DNA from: Lachnoclostridium sp. UBA5890 | Lineage (GTDB): Bacteria > Bacillota > Clostridia > Lachnospirales > Lachnospiraceae | Direction of reading: 5' to 3' | DNA length: 14,724 nt | Assembly: GCA_002431395.1 (NCBI GenBank) | Contig: DJEU01000052.1 | Location: 9,689-24,412, forward strand | Shown here: one piece after another, positions 1 through 5,451 of the stretch | Numbering within the stretch: position 1 is the stretch's first letter | How the letters are laid out: each line of letters starts with the position of its first letter | Position numbers and translations under genes: made by a program | Notes under the pieces: generated by a model | The model's database searches: none | What the model was told of the DNA's origin: nothing | The model's input: only the letters and a program-made list of their open reading frames with translations

Positions 1-69
1 AAAGTCTCTTACGTGCAAGCACGACGATTTATTGATTTCCATACATTAATCCTGAATAGTTACCCTTAA

Positions 70-606
70 TTAATAAAATTTCACGATATCTTCCGGCGTC
101 TTACGCTTTGGTTTGTTCGGAGACTCTGCACCATATCCTACCGCGATCACAGCGACAATGGTCTCGGTCTCCGGCACACCAAGGATCTCACGAACCTTGT
201 CACTGTCACGAAGCCCCATGATAAGGGTATCCAAACCAAGTTCTTTTGCTTTCAAGATGAAATTTTCATTGTGAAGTCCAAGGTCATAATAGCCCCATCC
301 ATTTCCACATTCGTTGTCCGGATTTCCCTCGCGGTCAAAGCCTGCACGATTCGATACAAACGTCGTCACGACAAGTGCGGCTCCGTCTACTTTTTTATCG
401 TTTCCGTGAAGCAGGCATTTCTGTGCGAAATCTCTGCTCTTGTCCACATCGAGGATACAATAATATCTCGCCGTCTGTGAGTTTTTCCACGATGGCGCCT
501 GAATCGCCGCCTCAACGATCTCATTTATCTGCTCTTTTGTCACTTTTCTGGAAGCATCGTAAGAACGTACACTTCTTCTGTTTTATAATACTGTCTGAAA
601 TTCCAT
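70..606 (-). pseudogene. Nitroreductase family protein, interrupted by an in-frame stop at codon 8
   Basis: This is a small FMN-dependent nitroreductase-fold oxidoreductase, which in this family reduces nitro compounds or quinones with NAD(P)H. Reading from the ATG at 606-604, which has a GGAGG ribosome binding site just upstream, gives MEFQTVL, then TAA at 585-583, then NRRSVRSYDASRKVTKEQ in the same frame and an open frame to the stop at 70-72. The RRSVRSY segment is the usual N-terminal flavin-phosphate motif, so the stop lies inside the real gene and not upstream of it; a single change from GAA or AAA would create it. The rest is well kept: APSWKNSQ, GWGYYDLGLHNENFILKAKE, LGLDTLIMGLRD and the closing AVIAVGYGAE segment. 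With the stop read through it would be about 178 codons, normal for the family. The only downstream start in reach is a GTG at 543 without a ribosome binding site, which would lose the flavin motif. Family assignment is firm; the loss of function is inferred. Confidence 0.82.
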
Positions 607-632
607 GAATAGGTAACCTCCGTTTCTGCTGT

Positions 633-648
633 GTTAGTCATTTCTAAC
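633..648. promoter_or_regulatory. Inverted repeat at the nitroreductase transcription start, possible operator
   Basis: GTTAG (633-637) and CTAAC (644-648) form a perfect 5-base inverted repeat with a 6-base spacer, just downstream of the -10. The size and place fit an operator for a small winged-helix repressor such as a MarR or HxlR type, which often control nitroreductase genes. No such regulator is in the window, so this is only a candidate. Confidence 0.35.
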
Positions 649-651
649 TGT

Positions 652-679
652 ATCATATCACATTTAGGGGAAAAGTCAA
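652..679 (-). promoter_or_regulatory. Promoter of the nitroreductase gene
   Basis: On the minus strand the -35 is TTGACT (679-674) and the -10 is TATGAT (657-652), 16 bases apart, with a TG one base before the -10 (extended -10). The start codon at 606 lies about 45 bases downstream of the -10. The promoter and the ribosome binding site look intact although the coding frame is broken. Confidence 0.65.
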
Positions 680-704
680 CGAGAATTTTACAGCCTTTGG
701 TTTT

Positions 705-847
705 AGAAAAATAAGTCCCTGCTTTTCCATTCGGGACCGCTTTCGCTTAGGAGAACACTCGTAGCGGTACATGAGGGCAAACTACGCCCTCTATGTACCG
801 ACGGTGTTCTAAATCCCTCATAGTAAAAGCAGGGACTTATTTTTTCT
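705..847. repeat. 143-base foldback element A, possible bidirectional terminator
   Basis: The ends are near-perfect inverted repeats: 707-726 (AAAAATAAGTCCCTGCTTTT) pairs with 825-846, with one extra base in the T run. Inside, AGAACAC (752-758) pairs with GTGTTCT (804-810), and GGTACAT-GAGGGC (766-778) pairs with GCCCTC-T-ATGTACC (786-799) around a 7-base loop. Both outer arms end in A or T runs, so either strand could form a hairpin followed by U residues. It lies downstream of the AlkD operon and upstream of the nitroreductase promoter, a fitting place for a terminator, but it is longer and more branched than a simple one and may be a dispersed genomic repeat. Confidence 0.6.
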
Positions 848-856
848 ATAAAGCAA

Positions 857-960
857 AAGTGTAAAAACATAATAGGGCTCCCGCCGCCCCCTTATGAGCA
901 TTTTCTCCTTGTCAAATGCGAATGATGGAGACGAGCCCTGAATAGTTACTTATTACACTT
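857..960. repeat. 104-base imperfect foldback element B
   Basis: AAGTGTAA (857-864) is the inverted copy of TTACACTT (953-960), and further in AGGGCTC (874-880) pairs with GAGCCCT (933-939). The middle is not clearly paired and holds no gene. Its right end overlaps the left end of element C, and the ACACTT sequence is shared by both. CCTGAATAGTTAC (937-949) also occurs at 51-63, just past the nitroreductase stop codon. Boundaries and origin are uncertain. Confidence 0.4.
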
Positions 961-1249
961 ATGGTCTAACAAGCGACGAAACTTGCTATCGAACGTTATA
1001 AATCGATATTTTTAAGAAAAGAATAAGTCGCAATTGCATAACTGTCTGAGATATTTATAAATCATTTCAGCAAACAAAAACCTCGGAGTCATGCTTGCAT
1101 GATAATCGAGGTTTTGTTTGCGTGCACTGCGGAGCAGTGTGATTTATAAATATCGAGTTTTATGCAATAAGACTGTTCTATTCTTCGATAAAAATGAAGA
1201 TTTATCGTGAGATAGCTCCGTTTCTGTCGATTGTCAGACCATAAGTGTA
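954..1249. mobile_element. MITE-like foldback element C with terminal inverted repeats, about 296 bases
   Basis: The left end (954-990) and the reverse complement of the right end (1249-1211) share the first 14 bases exactly (TACACTTATGGTCT) and stay closely alike for some 37-39 bases. The match continues weakly inward, then strongly at ATATTTATAAATCA (1051-1064) against its complement at 1140-1153, then at 1070-1085 against 1107-1121 (GCAAACAAAACCTCG with one extra A on the left). Two short hairpins are added: CATGC-TT-GCATG (1090-1101) and CACTGC-GGA-GCAGTG (1125-1139). Nearly the whole element is thus one branched palindrome with no coding capacity, typical of a non-autonomous miniature element. 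TA occurs at both outer ends (954-955 and 1248-1249) and could be a duplicated target. The right end lies five bases from the stop codon of the AlkD-like gene. No transposase is present in the window. Confidence 0.65.
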
Positions 1250-1254
1250 CACCA

Positions 1255-1953
1255 TTAAACACGCTTTCCACGCAAACTTCGCAGATACACTTTTTGTTCG
1301 TCCGTAATGCGGTAACTTTCGACTGCTTTCTGAATGGTTTTCCGATGAACCCAGTCCGAAAACCGGTGCTCTTCCACATAGGGAATAATCGCATCCCACT
1401 GCTTGGCAAGTGCTGTCGCCATGTACCACGCGATCATCATATTGACGTAATATTCCTCGGAGGTTATGCCGGCGACAAGGTCTGCATACTCGGGTTTAAA
1501 ATCCTGATCCAGATACAGACGCATCAGCATCCCGATCCCATAGCGGATCGTATACGTTTCTCCCGAATGGATCCATTGTTTGATATGCGGCAGAAGTTCT
1601 TCTTTGTGCCCGGCAAAACATTTTGATGCCGGGAGGTCGCAGGTCGCCCAGTTGTCAATATAGGGAAGAAATTTTTCTATTTCTTTCAAACATTTATCGT
1701 ATTCTTTGATACTTGTAATAAGCATCATATGCAGATTATTTTCCTCATAATATGTATGCGGAATGTCTTGTAAAAAAACGATCGCTTCTTCTGTCTTTGC
1801 AAATTGTTTTGCGTATTCGCGAAGCACCGGGGTACGGATTCCGATGATAGTTTCCTTCTCCATATCCGGGATCAGTTTACTGTGAAAACCGCGGTATTTT
1901 TCATCTTGTAATTCAAACAATTCTGCCTGTATTTTTTCTCTATTATATGCCAT
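1255..1953 (-). CDS. DNA alkylation repair protein, AlkD-like HEAT-repeat glycosylase
   Basis: 232 residues of the AlkC/AlkD superfamily (all-helical HEAT-like repeats), which in known members remove positively charged alkylated bases such as 3-methyladenine or 7-methylguanine from DNA. The family signatures are visible: GIRTPVLREYAK at 38-49, EENNLHMMLI at 70-79, and IDNWATCDLPASK at 99-111. Trp102 and Asp106 match the spacing of the Trp and catalytic Asp of Bacillus AlkD; Arg137 (YTIRYGIGMLMRLY) and Trp176 (IAWYMA) match its other DNA-contacting residues. Length is usual for the family. It is the last gene of the operon: its ATG comes one base after the TGA of the transporter gene, and the AAGGAG ribosome binding site lies inside that gene's last codons, so translation is probably coupled. 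The stop codon is five bases from foldback element C. The family is firm; the substrate is inferred. Confidence 0.88.
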   Translation of the reverse strand: MAYNREKIQAELFELQDEKYRGFHSKLIPDMEKETIIGIRTPVLREYAKQFAKTEEAIVFLQDIPHTYYEENNLHMMLITSIKEYDKCLKEIEKFLPYIDNWATCDLPASKCFAGHKEELLPHIKQWIHSGETYTIRYGIGMLMRLYLDQDFKPEYADLVAGITSEEYYVNMMIAWYMATALAKQWDAIIPYVEEHRFSDWVHRKTIQKAVESYRITDEQKVYLRSLRGKRV

Positions 1954-1954
1954 T

Positions 1955-3310
1955 TCAAATCTCCTTCATTGCCTTCCGGAATTGGAAGAAAAACAGTATC
2001 GCCGTAAATGTCACCGCGATCGTATCTGCTACGGGTTCTGCCATATAAACCGCACTTGTTTTATCCTGCAAAACAGCCGGCATAATATAGATCAGCGGGA
2101 TCAATAATACAAACTTTCGAACTACCGCAACCACAATAGAACTCAGGGCTTTGCCCAATGAATTAAATGCCATCTGGCAGGAAATCTGTATTCCAAATAG
2201 GAACATTGCCGCGAGATAGATCCGCAATGCTTTTTTTGTAAATGCAAGCAGCGCCGCATCGGTGGTAAAGATTCCTGCAAATACCTGTGGAAATATCATA
2301 ATAAGCACCCATAGTATAATGGAATATACAAGGCTGGATTTTAATAAAAGGAAAAATGCACCCTTTACCCGGTCCGGATTTTTCGCTCCGTAATTGTAAC
2401 TCATGATTGGCTGCGCCCCTTGTCCAAGGCCCTGCAGAGGAAGCATCGCAAACTGCATGACACTGGTAAGAATTGTCATTGCGCCCACTGCCACGTCTCC
2501 CCCATATTTTAATAGAGAAGAATTAAAGCAGACCGAGATCACGCTTTCACTTGCCTGCATGATAAACAGGGAGGCCCCCAATACCAGACAAGGCAGAAAT
2601 ACGTTTGGCACCAGCCGCAGATTTTCTTTTTTAATACGAAGTGTCGTCTTTTTTCCAAAAAGAAAATGAAGCACCCAGATACACGAACACGCCTGCGAAA
2701 GGATCGTGGCAAGTGCCGCTCCGCGAACGCCGAGACCACATGCAAAAATAAATATCGGATCCAGCACGATATTGATCACGGCTCCGATCAGAACGGAATA
2801 CATTCCAATTTTTGTAAATCCTTGTGCAGTAATAAACATATTCATTCCTAATGTCAATTGAACAAATATCGTACCGATGGCATAAATATTAAAATAGCTG
2901 ACCGCATATTCAATCGTATTTTCGCTGGCTCCGAATGCGAGCAGAAATGTTTTCCCGCCGAGCAGCATAGTCACTGTCAGCACGATGGAAATAAGAATCT
3001 GCAAAGTGAAACAATTGCCGATAATTTTTTCTGCCGATTGCGAATCGCCTTTTCCCAAAAGGATAGAAGCCCTCGGAGCGCCGCCATTTCCCACGAGCGC
3101 CGCAAAGGCCGACAAGATCATAATAAGTGGCATACATACGCCAACTCCGGTCAGTGCTAGTGCCCCCACTTCCGGAATATGCCCGATATAAATCCGGTCC
3201 ACGATATTATAAAGCATATTGATCATCTGCGCGATGACGGTAGGAATCGCAAGTCGAAATAACAATTTTCCGATTGGTTCTTTCACTAAAAAATCTTTGT
3301 TTTGTTCCAT
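1955..3310 (-). CDS. MATE family multidrug/cation antiporter
   Basis: 451 residues with about twelve hydrophobic membrane segments, a normal length for a MATE exporter. These proteins sit in the cytoplasmic membrane and expel cationic drugs or metabolites in exchange for sodium or protons. The N-terminal part reads KEPIGKLLFRLAIPTVIAQM then MLYNIVDRIYIGHI, the standard first and second helix pattern of the MepA/DinF-like branch. GNGGAPRASILLGKGD follows, and the second half starts with an equivalent block containing LPLQGLGQGAQPIMSYNYGA, a strong family signature. The start ATG (3310-3308) overlaps the stop of the leucine-rich repeat gene as TAATG, and the 3' end abuts the AlkD-like gene, so it is the middle gene of a coupled three-gene operon. 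The substrate cannot be told from sequence. Nothing indicates truncation. Confidence 0.93.
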   Translation of the reverse strand: MEQNKDFLVKEPIGKLLFRLAIPTVIAQMINMLYNIVDRIYIGHIPEVGALALTGVGVCMPLIMILSAFAALVGNGGAPRASILLGKGDSQSAEKIIGNCFTLQILISIVLTVTMLLGGKTFLLAFGASENTIEYAVSYFNIYAIGTIFVQLTLGMNMFITAQGFTKIGMYSVLIGAVINIVLDPIFIFACGLGVRGAALATILSQACSCIWVLHFLFGKKTTLRIKKENLRLVPNVFLPCLVLGASLFIMQASESVISVCFNSSLLKYGGDVAVGAMTILTSVMQFAMLPLQGLGQGAQPIMSYNYGAKNPDRVKGAFFLLLKSSLVYSIILWVLIMIFPQVFAGIFTTDAALLAFTKKALRIYLAAMFLFGIQISCQMAFNSLGKALSSIVVAVVRKFVLLIPLIYIMPAVLQDKTSAVYMAEPVADTIAVTFTAILFFFQFRKAMKEI

Positions 3311-5268
3311 TACAATTTTACCTTTCTTTCTTTGCTAAATGCATGGTATATTTTTCGCCCATTCTTTTTGGTATACGTTCGTGCCCGGAACCACAGAACA
3401 TTTCCTTTTTTTGTATAGGCAAGCCGCAAGGTACATTTTCCTTTTTTCAACTTCTTTTTGGCCACTTTTAGTTTTGTATATTTTTTGCCCTTTCGCTTCA
3501 CATACAATTCAAAATACGTCGCCTTTTTGTCTGTGATTGTTACATAAACAAGATGTTTTTTATCCCTCTTCTTTACTTTGATTTTCGGCTGTATTTCTTT
3601 GATCTTTTTTGTTGCCTGAAACACTGCCGGTGTTGTGGAGGGTTTCGGTGCCGTAAATGCCTCCGGTGTTTGAGAGGTTTCCGGCACTTCGGATGCCGAC
3701 GGCGCAGCGGACGGCTCCGGTGTGGCTGACGGCTCTAATGTAGGTTGCACGATATCCGGCTGCTTACAGGTCAATACGATTTTCTCATCTTCATCCGAAC
3801 TCGGGTGAAAGGTAATGGAATACAGATAAAATACGTATTCGCGCCCTGCCTCTTCGGCTTCTTCCGGATAGTTACAAGTTCCTATTGTAATATATCTGGA
3901 ACCGGATAATGTGTCTTTTCCTTTAATCGCTGTCGTCTCCGTTCCGTATTTTAAGTTTGCCCCTTCACTCCCATCAAAAAAGAACGGATACCTTGCTTCT
4001 GCCGTCATGGTGTAATCTTCCCTTAACAGCATTCCGTTTTCCATATTCGCCAGAAGGGTTTCGTCCGCAAAATCGATCATAAGTTGAGAACCCACTTTGG
4101 CTTTTATCGAAACCGAAGAATATTGGCTGAGATCCATGTCCTCCGGCAGTTCAAATGCCACCCTCTGGTACCGCTCCTGAAGCAATAATTTAAGGCAGGA
4201 CACCCCCTCGTCATCCACCGTCTGCAAGATGCCAGGCTGGTCTCCTTTTGCCCACAACTCTTCTAATTCATATACTTTATCCGGTTTTCCCTCTGCCGGA
4301 TTCCACTCTTTCCAGGAAAGATTCGGATACGTCTCCTGCATCTTTTTCCAAAAACTGCTATTTTCCGGAATATACATTATTCCCGTCATTTGCGCAAAAA
4401 ACCGGCTTTCTTTTTCTTCGGATTCAAACGTAAGTTTCTCGCCCTGCCAATAAATATCACACTGCGTAAAAGATCCGATTCCCACTGTCGTTATCTCTTT
4501 TGGCATAACAATCTGACTTAATCCGTCACACCCCGCAAATGCATTATTTTCGATTTCCTGCACCATATTTGACAATTTTAATGTCGTCAAATTTGTACAG
4601 CCACTAAATGCTCTCGTTTTGATCGACTGCACATTTGCCCCGATATTCACTTCCTTCAATGCCGTGCATCCGCTAAAAGCCCGATCCCAGATCGTTACAA
4701 AACCATTTATAATTGAAACTTTTTCCAAATTTTTGCAGTTTAAAAATGCTTCTTGATCGATGACAGATGCCTGCTCGATTTCTATTTCTGTAAGAGCTTG
4801 ACAATCCGAAAAAGCCCCTGTGTTTATGTGATTCACAGACCCGATTTTTACCGTTTTTAGCTGTGGACAATCCGTAAAACTGCCAAGAACATTTACTTCC
4901 TGTAAATTTACAGACTTCAGATTTGGCATATTATGTATGGAAACCTCAAAGTTTCCTTCCCCCAATACAATCTGCTTAATCTCTTCCGGTTTAGCAACCC
5001 CTGCAACCACACCATCGATCGGATATAATTCTACACCATAAGAGATGGGAGTCGTTTCGTTCATGCGATGCCCTTCCAATGTTCCATCGCTGCTAAATGT
5101 CCACAACAAATCTGTGCTTTCCTCGTAATATGTGTTTTTCTCTGTCGTATCGCTTTCTGCTTTTACTTGTTTATTATTCGGATATAAAAATCCTGAAACC
5201 GTGGAAAATAGCATGGCGAACAGTAGTATTCCCACGATATTTCTTTTTTGACGTAAATTCAAAATCAT
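3310..5268 (-). CDS. Secreted BspA-type leucine-rich repeat protein with lysine-rich C-terminal module
   Basis: The start at 5268 is chosen because ATGAGGAG lies directly before it; an in-frame ATG at 5283 has no ribosome binding site. This gives 652 residues. A signal peptide (LRQKRNIVGILLFAMLFSTVSGF) opens the protein. Residues about 110-275 carry LRR_5/BspA repeats with recurring units such as RAFSGCTALKEVNIGANVQ and RAFSGCTNLTTLKLSN, a fold used for binding surfaces. Residues about 330-500 look like a beta-sandwich domain that could bind carbohydrate (FELPEDMDLSQYSSVSIKAK, then GREYVFYLYSITFHP), not confidently assigned. A Pro/Thr/Ser/Glu linker follows (about 505-550), then a very basic module of roughly 95 residues ending FSKERKVKL. 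There is no LPXTG motif or C-terminal membrane segment, so attachment is probably non-covalent. It is the first gene of the operon and is divergent from the beta-helix protein gene. Confidence 0.82.
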   Translation of the reverse strand: MILNLRQKRNIVGILLFAMLFSTVSGFLYPNNKQVKAESDTTEKNTYYEESTDLLWTFSSDGTLEGHRMNETTPISYGVELYPIDGVVAGVAKPEEIKQIVLGEGNFEVSIHNMPNLKSVNLQEVNVLGSFTDCPQLKTVKIGSVNHINTGAFSDCQALTEIEIEQASVIDQEAFLNCKNLEKVSIINGFVTIWDRAFSGCTALKEVNIGANVQSIKTRAFSGCTNLTTLKLSNMVQEIENNAFAGCDGLSQIVMPKEITTVGIGSFTQCDIYWQGEKLTFESEEKESRFFAQMTGIMYIPENSSFWKKMQETYPNLSWKEWNPAEGKPDKVYELEELWAKGDQPGILQTVDDEGVSCLKLLLQERYQRVAFELPEDMDLSQYSSVSIKAKVGSQLMIDFADETLLANMENGMLLREDYTMTAEARYPFFFDGSEGANLKYGTETTAIKGKDTLSGSRYITIGTCNYPEEAEEAGREYVFYLYSITFHPSSDEDEKIVLTCKQPDIVQPTLEPSATPEPSAAPSASEVPETSQTPEAFTAPKPSTTPAVFQATKKIKEIQPKIKVKKRDKKHLVYVTITDKKATYFELYVKRKGKKYTKLKVAKKKLKKGKCTLRLAYTKKGNVLWFRARTYTKKNGRKIYHAFSKERKVKL

Positions 5269-5308
5269 TATCTCCTCATGCATATGCTATTTTTGAGTCG
5301 GTACTTTT

Positions 5309-5337
5309 ATCGTACTAAACCATTCCCAAGTTGTCAA
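5309..5337 (-). promoter_or_regulatory. Promoter of the LRR-MATE-AlkD operon
   Basis: On the minus strand TTGACA (5337-5332) and TACGAT (5314-5309) are exactly 17 bases apart, a near-consensus housekeeping promoter, with the start codon about 40 bases downstream of the -10. AAGTT (5328-5332) and AACTT (5339-5343) form an inverted repeat around the -35, which could be an operator. No other promoter is needed for the two following genes, which are translationally linked. Confidence 0.75.
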
Positions 5338-5368
5338 TAACTTAAGCCGATTTGTCCACACTTTTCCC

Positions 5369-5423
5369 TTCACAAAATTTTCAAAGATCATTTTAGGTTT
5401 ATTTTATTTTCATCCACTATACT
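5369..5423 (+). promoter_or_regulatory. Probable activator-dependent promoter of the beta-helix protein gene
   Basis: A -10 TATACT lies at 5418-5423, but no recognisable -35 is found 16-18 bases before it (the bases there are AGGTTT-like). Upstream, TTCACA (5369-5374) and TTCAAA (5380-5385) are direct half-sites 11 bases apart, one helical turn, as bound by OmpR/PhoB-type regulators. The OmpR-type regulator encoded just downstream of the target gene is the obvious candidate. This is inference from spacing and context. Confidence 0.4.
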
Positions 5424-5451
5424 AAGAAAAAAGTTTAAGGAGGATACACAC

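Noticed and set aside
12..23. CGTGC-AA-GCACG hairpin near the window start as terminator of the nitroreductase gene
   Set aside because: Short stem with a two-base loop and no T run on the minus strand side; too weak to call.
861..950. A riboswitch or other regulatory RNA within the gene-free stretch
   Set aside because: I could not match it to any known riboswitch core, and it is not placed in the leader of a gene: the neighbouring genes are both on the minus strand and the nitroreductase promoter lies beyond it.
1089..1409. A 106-codon minus-strand frame covering part of foldback element C and the end of the AlkD-like gene
   Set aside because: It crosses a palindromic element and a real gene in another frame, with no ribosome binding site; not credible as a gene.
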